From assembly GCA_002591745.1 (NCBI GenBank), contig PDLQ01000025.1, positions 17,089 through 81,088 on the forward strand: a stretch of 64,000 nt of DNA, given 5' to 3'. Made by a program: the position numbers and the translations under genes. Position 1 is the first letter of the stretch, and every line of letters begins with the position of its first letter. This document shows positions 42,513 through 51,920 of this stretch, one piece after another. The DNA comes from Lewinellaceae bacterium SD302 (lineage in GTDB: Bacteria > Bacteroidota > Bacteroidia > Chitinophagales > Saprospiraceae). The notes below the pieces were generated by a model. It had not been told where the DNA came from. It saw nothing but the letters and a program-made list of their open reading frames with translations, and did no database searches.

Positions 42513-43331
42513 ATGAAAAATTTTTCACTAGCCATTATCCTTTTAGTTGCACTTACCGCCTGCTCCACTGAATACCAGTACTACCTGGAGACGGATGATG
42601 CGAACGGTGTAGAGGAAGGCGCCAAAATTTACCGCCAGGGTGTGGAGATCGGCGAAGTGACCGAAGTGGAATTCGTGGATCGAAAAGTGCGCCTGTCCAT
42701 TGAAACGGACAGTCCTCTGTTTGAGGATCAGGATTTCGACTTGGGTAGAGGGCCAGAAGGAGAACCCGCAGTAGAACTGGACGGCCCGGATCGTAATGCC
42801 GGAGAACTGGCCAGCGGGGAAACACTGGAAGATGGAGCATCTTTTGATTTTGATCTGGATGACGGCATGTCAGAGGTGTTCAAAGATGCCTTCGGAGCCG
42901 ACGGTGAAAAGCTGGAAGAAAAAATGAAGGACATTTTCGGCGAGGACGGCGAAAAAATGGAAGTCAGAATTAAGGAGTTATTCGGTGAGGACGGTGAGAA
43001 ACTGGAGGAGGCCGTGGAAAATATCCTGGGCAAAGACGGTGAAAAACTGGAAGCCGCTATTGAAAATGTTCTTGGCAAAGACGGCGAAAACATTAAGACT
43101 TCTATTGAAAGCCTGATCGGTAAAGACGGTGAGAAATTGCAGGAATCCATTGAGGCAATCATTGGCAAAGACGGTGAGAAACTGGAGCGCTGGGCCGAGG
43201 AATTCGGCGATGAATTTGAAGAACTCGGCGAGCGGATTGAAGCCGTGGACAAACTGTACGAGAAAGACTCGCCGGAATGGAAGCGGGAAATGAAAAAAGT
43301 AATGCAAGAATGGGCCGATAGCAGGAACTGA
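42513..43331 (+). CDS. MCE/MlaD-like lipoprotein with seven 15-residue repeats
   Basis: A 272-residue lipoprotein (lipobox LTAC, Cys17). Residues ~22-110 resemble an MCE/MlaD domain (ANGVEEGAKIYRQGVEIGEV), used in lipid transport between membranes. Residues 127-231 are seven tandem 15-residue units with consensus (F/L/I)G(K/E)DGEKLEExIExI, followed by an amphipathic helix. In other MCE proteins the segment after the domain forms helices that assemble into a tube. The regular Gly-Lys-Asp-Gly breaks are unusual, and I do not recognise the arrangement. It stands alone before valS. Confidence 0.8.
   Translation: MKNFSLAIILLVALTACSTEYQYYLETDDANGVEEGAKIYRQGVEIGEVTEVEFVDRKVRLSIETDSPLFEDQDFDLGRGPEGEPAVELDGPDRNAGELASGETLEDGASFDFDLDDGMSEVFKDAFGADGEKLEEKMKDIFGEDGEKMEVRIKELFGEDGEKLEEAVENILGKDGEKLEAAIENVLGKDGENIKTSIESLIGKDGEKLQESIEAIIGKDGEKLERWAEEFGDEFEELGERIEAVDKLYEKDSPEWKREMKKVMQEWADSRN
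42891..43205 (+). repeat. 45-bp coding tandem repeats (7 units)
   Basis: Seven consecutive 45-base units encode the 15-residue repeats. DNA identity is highest around 'GGCAAAGACGGTGAAAAACT', so recent expansion is plausible. Confidence 0.85.
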
Positions 43332-43349
43332 TAGTCGGTTCGGTTGTGT

Positions 43350-43357
43350 TACCTTTG
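43350..43357 (+). promoter_or_regulatory. -7 box (TACCTTTG) for valS
   Basis: A perfect TAnnTTTG match, 22 bases before the ATG at 43380. Confidence 0.6.
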
Positions 43358-43379
43358 CGGACCGAAAATTTTCCTCCCC

Positions 43380-46103
43380 ATGAGTAAGCCGACCACTTAC
43401 CAATCTTCCGCCGTAGAGTCCAAATGGTACCAGTACTGGATGGACCACGATTATTTCCGTTCTGAGCCCGACGAGCGCGAACCCTACACCGTCGTAATCC
43501 CCCCGCCCAACGTGACGGGTGTGTTGCACATGGGGCATATGCTGAATAACACAATTCAGGATATTCTGATCCGTAAAGCACGACTGGAAGGTAAGAATGC
43601 TTGTTGGGTGCCGGGAACGGACCACGCCAGTATTGCCACGGAAGCCAAAGTGGTGAAGAAATTGCGGGCCGAAGGTATCAAGAAGTCTGACCTGACGCGG
43701 GAGGAGTTCATGAAGTACGCCTTCGAATGGAAGGATAAGTACGGTGGTATCATCCTGGAGCAGTTGAAAAAACTGGGAGCCAGTTGTGATTGGAGCCGGA
43801 CCCGTTTTACGATGGAGGAGAGCCTCTACGATGCGGTGATCGAGGTTTTCGTTAAACTTTACAACGAGGGTAAGCTGTACCGTGGCCTGCGGATGACCAA
43901 CTGGGACCCCGAGGCACAAACGGTACTTTCCAACGAAGAGGTCATTCACACCGACGAAAACAGTAATCTTTACCACGTTCGTTATCGGGTAGCCGGCACG
44001 ACTGATGAGTACATTACCATTGCCACCAGCCGGCCCGAAACGATTATGGGTGACAGTGCCCTGGCCGTCCACCCGGATGATGAGCGATACACCAAATACC
44101 ACGGCAAGAAGGTGATCGTACCGATGGTTGACCGGGAGATTCCGATCATTACCGACGATTACGTGACCATGGAATTTGGCTCCGGTGCGTTGAAGGTGAC
44201 CCCGGCCCACGACATGAATGACAATATGCTGGGCGACAAGCATAATCTGGAAGTCATTGACGTGTTAAATGCAGATGGCACACTTAGCGAAGCCGCTCAG
44301 CTGTTCGTCGGTATGGACCGTTTCGAGGCCCGTACGGAAGTCATCAAGCTGCTAAAATCTACCGGCGACCTGATCGAGATCGAGCAATACCGCACGAGTG
44401 TAGGACGCAGCGAGCGGACCAACGCCGTTGTAGAACCCCGATTGACCTTGCAGTGGTTCGTTCGCATGGAAGAACTGAGCGCTACTGCCCTGGAAGCCGT
44501 ACGCTCCGGCGAGGTGAAGTTTCACCCGGAGAACATGTTCAATATGTACCAAAGCTGGCTGAAGCCGGAGAATGTACGCGACTGGTGTATCAGCCGGCAG
44601 CTCTGGTGGGGACAGCGCATTCCGGCCTGGTATTACGGTGAAGGGGAAGACCAAAAAGTATTCGTAGCCGAATCGGCTGAGGAGGCTCTAACCAAAGCCC
44701 AACAAGAATTGGGCAAACCCGATCTCGGTCTGAATGATCTTCACCAGGACGAAGATGTACTGGATACCTGGGCGAGTAGCTGGTTGTGGCCGATCTCGGT
44801 CTTTGACGGCTTCCGCGACCAGAAAGAACTGGAGTATTACTACCCGACCAATGATCTGGTAACGGGTTGGGACATCATGTACCTGTGGGTAGCCCGGATG
44901 GTGATGGCTGGCTATAACTTCAGCGAGGATCTGCTGGGTAAGGACTTCGTAGCCAAAAATGGCAAAATGCCTTTCCGTAACGTTTACTTCACCGGAATGG
45001 TGAGGGATGAGAAGCGGCGGAAAATGTCGAAAAGTCTGGGCAATAGCCCCGACGCTTTGGAACTGCTGGAAATTTACGGGGCCGACGGCGTCCGCTTCGG
45101 TATGCTGAGCAGTGCCGCAGCCGGTAACGACATTATCTTCGACGCACCTATAGACCCTAAAACGGGTGAGGTGAAGAACGAAAGTAAGCTATGTGACCAG
45201 GGCCGGAAATTTTGTAACAAGATATACAACGCCAACCGCCTGATCCAGGGCTGGGAGGTGGCCGATGACCGTAGTGTTCCGGAAAACGAAGCACTGGCGG
45301 CCGACTGGCTGGAAAGCAGGCTGAGTCAAGTCATCAAGGAAACCGACCGCCTGATGGGGGAGTACCGGATCAGCGAAGCGCTGATGGGGCTCTATAAATT
45401 CATTTGGGGAGATTTCTGTAGCTGGTACCTGGAGGTGGTAAAGCCATCCGATGGCAAACTGAGCCGCAGTACCTACGATCGTACCATCAGCGCTTTCGAG
45501 CAAATGATGACGCTTTTGCACCCTTTTATGCCCTTCATCACCGAGGAGGTTTGGCACGAGTTACGGGATCGAAACGAGGGAGAAGATTGTATTGTCAGTT
45601 CCTGGCCAACCGCCGGTGCCGAAGACAAAGCTCTGCTGATCGACTTTGAACGACTGCAGCAATTGATCAGCAGTGTACGGGAAACCCGGAATAGCCGGGG
45701 CATCAAAGCCAGAGAACCCCTGGCTGCCTATATTCAACGAAGCGAACAGAGTGAAGCTACGTTGAGTCGTACGGGGTGGGCCGATGTAGTAAAAAAAATC
45801 GCCTACCTCGATACACTGGAACTGACTGATAAAGAGCCGGCCCAATCCGTCCGCTTCCTCACGGGGAACGACACTACCTACCTGGTGACCAATGAGACGA
45901 TCGACGTAGAAGCTGAACGCGAGAAGATCACGTCGGAACTCAATCGCCTGCGCGGTCAACTCAAAGGTGTAGAGAAAAAACTGGCTAACGAACGTTTCGT
46001 CGCTAATGCTCCGGATAACGTCGTCGCCCACGAACGGAAAAAACTGGAGGACTTTACGGCCAAGATCGAGAGTCTGGAAGGGCAGTTGGGGGCTATGGGG
46101 TAG
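43380..46103 (+). CDS. valS: Valyl-tRNA synthetase
   Basis: A 907-residue class I synthetase, starting at the ATG at 43380 just after its promoter box. PPPNVTGVLHMGHM is the HIGH motif and KMSKSLGNSPD the KMSKS loop. A large CP1 editing domain lies between (TSRPETIMGDSALAVHP). The C-terminal ~65 residues form the coiled coil typical of ValS (LNRLRGQLKGVEKKLANERFVANAPDNVV). It charges tRNA-Val in the cytoplasm. The length is normal. Confidence 0.98.
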   Translation: MSKPTTYQSSAVESKWYQYWMDHDYFRSEPDEREPYTVVIPPPNVTGVLHMGHMLNNTIQDILIRKARLEGKNACWVPGTDHASIATEAKVVKKLRAEGIKKSDLTREEFMKYAFEWKDKYGGIILEQLKKLGASCDWSRTRFTMEESLYDAVIEVFVKLYNEGKLYRGLRMTNWDPEAQTVLSNEEVIHTDENSNLYHVRYRVAGTTDEYITIATSRPETIMGDSALAVHPDDERYTKYHGKKVIVPMVDREIPIITDDYVTMEFGSGALKVTPAHDMNDNMLGDKHNLEVIDVLNADGTLSEAAQLFVGMDRFEARTEVIKLLKSTGDLIEIEQYRTSVGRSERTNAVVEPRLTLQWFVRMEELSATALEAVRSGEVKFHPENMFNMYQSWLKPENVRDWCISRQLWWGQRIPAWYYGEGEDQKVFVAESAEEALTKAQQELGKPDLGLNDLHQDEDVLDTWASSWLWPISVFDGFRDQKELEYYYPTNDLVTGWDIMYLWVARMVMAGYNFSEDLLGKDFVAKNGKMPFRNVYFTGMVRDEKRRKMSKSLGNSPDALELLEIYGADGVRFGMLSSAAAGNDIIFDAPIDPKTGEVKNESKLCDQGRKFCNKIYNANRLIQGWEVADDRSVPENEALAADWLESRLSQVIKETDRLMGEYRISEALMGLYKFIWGDFCSWYLEVVKPSDGKLSRSTYDRTISAFEQMMTLLHPFMPFITEEVWHELRDRNEGEDCIVSSWPTAGAEDKALLIDFERLQQLISSVRETRNSRGIKAREPLAAYIQRSEQSEATLSRTGWADVVKKIAYLDTLELTDKEPAQSVRFLTGNDTTYLVTNETIDVEAEREKITSELNRLRGQLKGVEKKLANERFVANAPDNVVAHERKKLEDFTAKIESLEGQLGAMG

Positions 46104-46136
46104 TGGATCTAAGTTGGGAAGCTTGCGGGAGTTAGT

Positions 46137-46204
46137 GTTAATGGGGCTTCCACGTATTTATATATTTATATGTTTTTATAAAAATACGTGGAAGCCCCAT
46201 TAAC
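46137..46204. terminator. Perfect 23-bp hairpin between valS and the ArsR gene
   Basis: The arms 46137-46159 and 46182-46204 are perfect inverted repeats (GTTAATGGGGCTTCCACGTA and three more bases). They are separated by 22 AT-rich bases. The stem is longer than needed for termination. It could be a bidirectional terminator or a palindromic mobile element. Confidence 0.7.
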
Positions 46205-46217
46205 CCAAACCAGCAAA

Positions 46218-46529
46218 TCAACTCTCTTTCCAAAAACTGATCATCACTTCTCGCAAACTTCCCATTGTCAACGAATTTAGGACGAAACCGCTTTCACCAT
46301 TTTCATTTCCTTTCACCTGGATGAGATCAGCGGCCTGTAATTTCTTAGTATGTTGACTAACTGTACTCTCTGCAAGGGGAATCTGCTTTTTTAGTTGTTC
46401 TAGCGTCATATGTTTACGTGCTCTCAGCAGTGCTACGATCCGTCGCCGTGCCGGATGCCCCAAGGCTTTGCAGCCATCGGCAAATACCCGCTCCTGGGTT
46501 TCAAATAAGTATCGTTTCGCGTGTGCCAT
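46218..46529 (-). CDS. ArsR-type winged-helix transcriptional regulator
   Basis: A 103-residue protein with an ArsR/HTH_20 fold: LGHPARRRIVALLRARKHMTLEQLKKQIPLAESTVSQHTKKLQAADLI is the winged-helix core. No ArsR-type metal-binding Cys pairs are present, so it probably senses something other than arsenite. An inverted repeat just upstream of its start suggests autoregulation. No obvious partner gene is adjacent. Confidence 0.9.
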   Translation of the reverse strand: MAHAKRYLFETQERVFADGCKALGHPARRRIVALLRARKHMTLEQLKKQIPLAESTVSQHTKKLQAADLIQVKGNENGESGFVLNSLTMGSLREVMISFWKES

Positions 46530-46547
46530 CTTATTCTTTTTGGCTTC

Positions 46548-46563
46548 ACGGGAAAACTCCCGT
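46548..46563. promoter_or_regulatory. Candidate operator of the ArsR-type regulator
   Basis: ACGGGA(4)TCCCGT is a perfect inverted repeat 19 bases upstream of the ATG at 46529. The position fits autorepression. Confidence 0.5.
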
Positions 46564-46647
46564 TAACTCAATACCGAACGAGATTGGCCGATTCCACTTT
46601 TTAGAGTAATTATTTTTCAAAAAAATAAAAGAGCGCTAAAATAAAAA

Positions 46648-46682
46648 CGCCCCATTCCAGCTGCGAAAGCTGAAATGGGGCG
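46648..46682 (-). terminator. Terminator of the T9SS cargo gene
   Basis: CGCCCCATTCCAGCT pairs with AGCTGAAATGGGGCG, with one unpaired base per arm. On the minus strand it is followed by a T-rich run (GTTTTTATTTT). Confidence 0.85.
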
Positions 46683-46726
46683 AAGGACGCGGCTAGAATT
46701 TTCTAGTCGCGGGTAACGGATAAATA

Positions 46727-49024
46727 CTAGCGTGCCAGTACTACCCGACGGTAAGTAGACTCACCGTCTACTTTGATCCGCACCATGTAAACACCTGCAG
46801 CCTGACCGCTAAGGTCGAAGCTCAATTGCTCACTGATGGCTTGTGGGCGTTTTTGCTGGGTGATCGCCCGGCCGGTAACGTCCAGTACGGTCACTTCGAG
46901 GTTGCTGATGCCTTCCAGTTGAACATTGACGTTGAACTGACCGGTTACGGTCGGGTTCGGGGCAATGTTCAGAGAAGTGAGCTGCTCAATGTTGTCTATG
47001 GAAGAAAGAACGAAGACCGTGTCTATTCCACTACAGCCATTGGCATCAGTAACGGTTACGATGTAGTCACCTTCATCCAGCTCGGTAGCCGTTTGGGTTG
47101 TTTGACCGTCGGACCATTCGTAATCAAATGGTGAAGCACCGGTCAGGGCTGTAGCTGTAGCGCTACCATCTTCGTTGTCAACGGCCTCAACGGTTACTTC
47201 ATCAGCGAAGTTGATGATCAGCATGGACTCTTCGTTGGTAGAACAAACTGTATTGAAGGGGTCAAGTGTATCTTGAGATACGAAAATGGTGATTACCCAA
47301 ACGCCGGACAGCGGATCAAGGTCATTAGCTTCCAGGATGCCGTTCAGGCCGTTGTCGTAAGCGATCGGCAGGTCAATGTTACCTAGACGGAAGCTAGGAA
47401 CGCCACCGGTACCACCGAAGGAGCCGTCAAAGGCGAAACCGATGCTACCACCAGCTGGAATTTCCTGGTTGATGACGTCGAAAGGAATAGCTTCGTCACC
47501 ACAGGCGGTTACGTCACCGGGGTTGGCGAATTCACCAGCCTCACAAATGATCGGACATGGTGCATTCGCGATGCTGGTCAGGGTTGGGAAACCGTTGTCG
47601 GTGGCCGTGTTGTCACCACCGCCGCAGAATCCGGCTTCGTTGATCACGATCAGGTAAGTACCGTCTTCAGAAGCCGTCCAGGTGATGGTACAGCCGTCTC
47701 CGTCTCCGGGGCCGAAAGCATCAACGGCACCACTTGGAGCGATGACGGTGAACTCGGGTACCCATGAACCGGCACCGGGACCCTCGCAAACGTTGAAAGA
47801 GTAAGTGCCACCGGCAATGAAGTTATCTACTGAGTAGGCTTCAGACGCCCACACCTCGAAATCAACAATTTGATTGATGGTACCGTCATCACAAGGAGCA
47901 CCATTGAAGGTAGAGTTGAAATCGGTCCAGCCGGTAGTGTCGGTTGGGTTGATCCAGGTTTGGCAAATGTCTCCCAGGGAGATGGTGCCAAGGGCAGTAC
48001 AGCCATTAGCGTCGGTAACGATGACGGTGTAAGTACCGTCGGCCAGGCCAACGGCCGTTTGCGTGGTTTGCATTGCGTCGTCAGACCAGAGGTAGCTGTA
48101 AGGAGGAGTACCGCCGGAAGCGTTCACCGTAGCGGAGCCATCTTCGTTGTCTACTATTTCGTCAACAACCGGGGCATCTACGAATGATACTACAGTCGTA
48201 TCGGGGGTCAGGCTACACTGAGTGTTGAAAGGGTCATTGGAATCCGTAGAAACAAAGGCAGAGACTAACCAAACGCCGCCCAGTGGCTCAAGATCGTTGG
48301 TTGAGAGGATACCATTGAGGTCTGTGTCGTAAGTGTTAACGGTCATGCCAGACGTGATGCTGAAGCCAGGAATACCTCCGGTACTGGTGGGGGTAGGGGT
48401 GAACGTGAAACCGAAAGCACCACCAGTAGGAATGGTGTCATTCATTACACCAACGGTGAAGAGGCCATCAGCGCCACAGACTGCTACGGAATCACTGATC
48501 ATGGAACCAGCGTTACATTCAGTTATAACTACGCCACCGTCACCACAGGTCAGAGCAGGAAAGCCGTTGTTAGTTGCGGTATTGGGGCCGCCGCCACATT
48601 GTCCGGCTTCGTTGATCACGATCAGGTAAGTACCACTTTCACTAGCCGTCCAGGTAATGGAGCAGCCGTCACCGTCGCCGGCACCGAAAGCATCAATGGC
48701 ACCACTAGGGGCAATGATGGTAAATTCAGGTACCCAGCTGCCGGCTCCGGGACCGTTACACATGCTAAAGATATACTCGTCGCCGGCTACGAAGTTTTCC
48801 ACGCCGTAGGCTTCAGAGGCCCAGACCTCAAAGGCGGTAAGTTCGTTGAAGGGACAGCCCGCACCATCATCGACTGGCGCGCCGCCGAATGTGGTATTGA
48901 AATCGTTCCAGCCGGTAGAATCGGTTGGTGCGACCCAGTCCGTACACTGGGCACCCAGCGAGACGCTGGAGATGGCCATCAGCAGGAGGGCCAGGGTTAA
49001 AGAAAAGTAATACTTGAAATTCAT
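46727..49024 (-). CDS. Secreted T9SS cargo protein with SprB-type repeats and type A sorting domain
   Basis: A 765-residue protein with a signal peptide ending SLGAQ. Two large repeat modules (about 25-345 and 352-665) each contain a Cys-rich domain with 'GAGSWVPEFT(I/V)IAPSGA(I/V)DAFG(A/P)GDGDGC' and a PKD/SprB-like segment (YLWSDD... / YEWSDGQTTQTATELDEGDY). The final ~85 residues are a T9SS type A sorting domain (APNPTVTGQFNVNV ... AGVYMVRIKVDG ... RRVVLAR). PorU, encoded at 55491, would cleave this signal on export to the surface. Its target (adhesion, surface coat) is unknown. Confidence 0.9.
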   Translation of the reverse strand: MNFKYYFSLTLALLLMAISSVSLGAQCTDWVAPTDSTGWNDFNTTFGGAPVDDGAGCPFNELTAFEVWASEAYGVENFVAGDEYIFSMCNGPGAGSWVPEFTIIAPSGAIDAFGAGDGDGCSITWTASESGTYLIVINEAGQCGGGPNTATNNGFPALTCGDGGVVITECNAGSMISDSVAVCGADGLFTVGVMNDTIPTGGAFGFTFTPTPTSTGGIPGFSITSGMTVNTYDTDLNGILSTNDLEPLGGVWLVSAFVSTDSNDPFNTQCSLTPDTTVVSFVDAPVVDEIVDNEDGSATVNASGGTPPYSYLWSDDAMQTTQTAVGLADGTYTVIVTDANGCTALGTISLGDICQTWINPTDTTGWTDFNSTFNGAPCDDGTINQIVDFEVWASEAYSVDNFIAGGTYSFNVCEGPGAGSWVPEFTVIAPSGAVDAFGPGDGDGCTITWTASEDGTYLIVINEAGFCGGGDNTATDNGFPTLTSIANAPCPIICEAGEFANPGDVTACGDEAIPFDVINQEIPAGGSIGFAFDGSFGGTGGVPSFRLGNIDLPIAYDNGLNGILEANDLDPLSGVWVITIFVSQDTLDPFNTVCSTNEESMLIINFADEVTVEAVDNEDGSATATALTGASPFDYEWSDGQTTQTATELDEGDYIVTVTDANGCSGIDTVFVLSSIDNIEQLTSLNIAPNPTVTGQFNVNVQLEGISNLEVTVLDVTGRAITQQKRPQAISEQLSFDLSGQAAGVYMVRIKVDGESTYRRVVLAR

Positions 49025-49266
49025 ATTAAAGGTTTTATTGAATAAGTCAGAACGACAATTGAAAAAATGCCCACGCTACCGTTGTTCAGAAAATATCCGA
49101 GCGAAGTAGATAGAACGAGTTGCTGTTTACTAATAGCTCATAACAGACGGGTAGTACCCGTTTAAATCAGCTGTAATAATACGGCATTTCTATCGTCAAA
49201 TTCACAGACAGCTAGATTTTTAGTCGGTTTGCTTACATTTCGGGCCTTTGTAAAAGTTTAGTCTAT

Positions 49267-49839
49267 ATGCTCCACTCTCACTATATCCTCCATAAACCCT
49301 ATGGCTACGTTTCCCAGTTTATCCACAATGAACCGACGCGTAAGAACAAAAAAATGTTGGGTGAACTCCACGATTTTACTTCCGGGACTATGGCCATCGG
49401 CCGGCTGGATAAAGACTCTGAGGGTTTACTCTTACTCACTACCGACGGGAAAGTGAGTGCCAAGATTACCGGACGGGGATTTGAAAAAGAATATTATGTA
49501 CAACTGGATGGTCTGATCACACAGGCGGCTTTAGATCAGCTTCGAACGGGTGTAGACATCTCCGTGAACAAACAAATTTATCGCACTCTTCCCGGCACTG
49601 CTACTTTGCTAGCCACCCCACCCGAATTTCCAAAGCGCAGCAAACCCGTTCGGGACGATCGCCACGGCCCCACCTGCTGGGTCAGTATTGTGATTCGGGA
49701 AGGGAAATACCGCCAGGTCCGTAAAATGACCGCTGCCGTCGGCTTTCCCACCCTGCGCCTCGTTCGGATAAGGATAGGGGAGTGGCAGTTAGGCGAATTA
49801 CAATCCGGAGAGGTGAAGGAGGTAGACCGACTCGTCTGA
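49267..49839 (+). CDS. Pseudouridine synthase, RsuA/RluE family
   Basis: A 190-residue protein with the catalytic-Asp motif GRLDKDSEGLLLLTTDG and the C-terminal REGKYRQVRKMTAAVG motif. It lacks the N-terminal S4 domain, as RluE does. It should isomerise a uridine in 23S (or 16S) rRNA. A copy of the dispersed motif lies in the gene at 49596 on the opposite strand. Confidence 0.93.
   Translation: MLHSHYILHKPYGYVSQFIHNEPTRKNKKMLGELHDFTSGTMAIGRLDKDSEGLLLLTTDGKVSAKITGRGFEKEYYVQLDGLITQAALDQLRTGVDISVNKQIYRTLPGTATLLATPPEFPKRSKPVRDDRHGPTCWVSIVIREGKYRQVRKMTAAVGFPTLRLVRIRIGEWQLGELQSGEVKEVDRLV
49596..49614 (-). repeat. Dispersed CAAAGTAGC motif, copy 14 (inside a CDS, antisense)
   Basis: On the minus strand it reads GGCTAGCAAAGTAGCAGTG. 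In the gene it encodes G-T-A-T-L-L-A-T. Confidence 0.65.
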
Positions 49840-49924
49840 CGCGCTTCACTCAATCTTGTTTTCTTTACTGTACTCCTGATTTTACCGTGTTATTTGTCCA
49901 TTTGTGGTTCCCCCTTCACCAACT

Positions 49925-49932
49925 TACCTTTG
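49925..49932 (+). promoter_or_regulatory. -7 box (TACCTTTG)
   Basis: A perfect TAnnTTTG match 15 bases before the ATG at 49948, which supports that start over the longer frame from 49894. Confidence 0.6.
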
Positions 49933-49947
49933 CAACGAAAGAACTCC

Positions 49948-51651
49948 ATGTCCCAGCTTCCTACTTACTCCCCCAACCGCGCCCAGGAATCCCGTGCGGC
50001 TATTCAGCGACTATACATTTCCATGCGCCATTTGCTCATTCGGGGCAGCTACAAACCGGGTGGAGTTTCCGGTAAAGCACTAATGGAAAATCTGATGATT
50101 CTTCAGCCGGAGATCTACGGGAGTATCAACGACCCTGAACGGGTAGAATTGAACGGGCTGCATTACGTATTTCAGCGTCTCCCGCAGGGCATCGAGGAAT
50201 GTCAGTTCATTAAACTCATTACCCGGGAAGGTTTCGAGAACAGCGAATTCGAACCCATCATTCCACCCAAACGCCGCCGTCAGGCTTACCGCATCGACGA
50301 TCGCGAGATGTACATCGAAATGACTCGCGGCCGCTCCGATATCTACGATATCCTTACCCACCTGACCTTCATGTACGCCGAAGGCAACAAGATCTACCGC
50401 AATAGCCTGGACCGCAAGGACCGCCAGAAGAGGGAGTGGCACGAACTGGCCCGTATCGTAGAACTGGAGGCAAGGGGAGAGGAGTTCAGCCACCAGACCG
50501 GTTACACCTACCTCAGTACCCTGTTGGGCCGTACCTACGATGAGGTAGTGGCCGCCTGCAAGCGCTTCGCCGCCGATCCGCAGCTCAATAGCCTGTTTCA
50601 CGTTACTTATCACCTGGGGCTGCTAGCTACGGCCGATGAAGAAGAGCACTCCCAGGACCGGGAGATCAGCTTTTCCACCTCCCTGCGTGAAAAGACCGGT
50701 CATCATCACTACGGTGAGATCTGGGCCCAGGAAATCAAGGCTGTTTTACTGGAAGAAGACCTTATTTCCCGTCCGATTCATATTATCAGTGCCAATCTGC
50801 ACAGCGTGATGAACGCACTGTTCGCTCCCGCCGCGCTTCGGCGTAAGGTCAAAGGTGACGATATTCTGGATTACGCCCAGGCACTTTCCATGCCGGCCCA
50901 CCGTGCCCAGCGGGAAACGGTTCGTAAACTCGCCCGGGATAATGGCATGATCGAGATTGCCGATACTTCCGGCACCAACATTGGCGTCCAGATTTTTGAT
51001 ACGGACAAGTTCAGCGCCGGCAGCGTTTCCAGCGAACTCGGTTACACGCCGTCCAAGGTGCCCGATCAGGCCCCGGTCATTCTGGTAATGGACTACGCCT
51101 TCGGTGAGCAGGCCTACGAAAGTATGGATGAGTTGCTGCGCCCTTACCACGTGCCGGATTCAAAAGAGGTACACGAGTTGCGGGTGGAAAGCATCAACAT
51201 TATGGGCAAGGCCGGCATTCTCGAAGGCATCAAGGGTGATCTCATGATCCCCGATGCTCACGTTTTCGAAGGCACGGCTGATAATTACCCCTTCGTCAAT
51301 GATTTTACCCCCAGCGAATTCGAAGGAAATGGTCTGGCAGTTTACGGCGGGCCCATGATCACCGTCCTGGGAACCAGTTTACAGAATCGCGAGATCCTCC
51401 GTTATTTCCTCGACAGCAGTTGGCGGGCTGCCGGACTTGAAATGGAAGGGGCTCATTACCAAAAAGCTATTCAGGCGGCCACCCGGATTCGTAAGAGTGC
51501 GAACCCCAACCTTAAGCTACGCTACGCTTATTACGCCAGCGATAATCCCCTGGTCACCGGTCATACCCTGGCCAGCGGCAGTTTGGGCGTGGATGGGGTA
51601 AAACCGACCTATTTGATTACGATAATGATGCTACAGCGGATTCTAAAGTGA
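49948..51651 (+). CDS. DUF6909-like protein with phosphorylase-like C-terminal half
   Basis: A 567-residue cytoplasmic protein. The N-terminal half ('ESRAAIQRLYISMRHLLIRGSYKPGG', 'RRQAYRIDDREMYIEMTRGRSDIYDILTHL') matches my memory of a Bacteroidota-specific family of unknown function (DUF6909). The C-terminal third carries a nucleoside phosphorylase/AMP nucleosidase look (VYGGPMITVLGTS ... GLEMEGAHYQKAIQAA). It may act on a nucleotide or nucleoside, but this is inference. It has its own promoter and no operon partner. Confidence 0.7.
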   Translation: MSQLPTYSPNRAQESRAAIQRLYISMRHLLIRGSYKPGGVSGKALMENLMILQPEIYGSINDPERVELNGLHYVFQRLPQGIEECQFIKLITREGFENSEFEPIIPPKRRRQAYRIDDREMYIEMTRGRSDIYDILTHLTFMYAEGNKIYRNSLDRKDRQKREWHELARIVELEARGEEFSHQTGYTYLSTLLGRTYDEVVAACKRFAADPQLNSLFHVTYHLGLLATADEEEHSQDREISFSTSLREKTGHHHYGEIWAQEIKAVLLEEDLISRPIHIISANLHSVMNALFAPAALRRKVKGDDILDYAQALSMPAHRAQRETVRKLARDNGMIEIADTSGTNIGVQIFDTDKFSAGSVSSELGYTPSKVPDQAPVILVMDYAFGEQAYESMDELLRPYHVPDSKEVHELRVESINIMGKAGILEGIKGDLMIPDAHVFEGTADNYPFVNDFTPSEFEGNGLAVYGGPMITVLGTSLQNREILRYFLDSSWRAAGLEMEGAHYQKAIQAATRIRKSANPNLKLRYAYYASDNPLVTGHTLASGSLGVDGVKPTYLITIMMLQRILK

Positions 51652-51662
51652 ACTTCTGTTAG

Positions 51663-51680
51663 CTTTGCTACTTTGAAGAC
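51663..51680 (-). repeat. Dispersed CAAAGTAGC motif, copy 15
   Basis: On the minus strand it reads GTCTTCAAAGTAGCAAAG, 12 bases after the DUF6909-like stop. Confidence 0.75.
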
Positions 51681-51920
51681 ACAAGACTGCTTGTTCGTTT
51701 CGTCCCGATACGGATCGGGATAGGAAGAAAACGCCTTCGTGACGAGTACGCTCCTGGGAATAATGCTTTGTTTCGCTCTCAGTGAAACGTTTAGCTGGTG
51801 GTGTTTCACCAATGGCGGAACTTGAATCTGTTCCCACTTGCCGCACAAGTCGTTATTTGCCACATTCTCCCGATATGAATCTGGACGAACGAAGTGAGCC
51901 AGCAATCCTATGTCTTTTCT

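Noticed and set aside
42891..43205. EF-hand calcium-binding repeats in the MCE lipoprotein
   Set aside because: Each unit has GxDGEK but lacks the 12-residue loop pattern of DxDxDG...E, so a canonical EF-hand is not supported.
43344..43379. Upstream extension of valS
   Set aside because: The promoter box TACCTTTG lies inside it, so translation must start at 43380.
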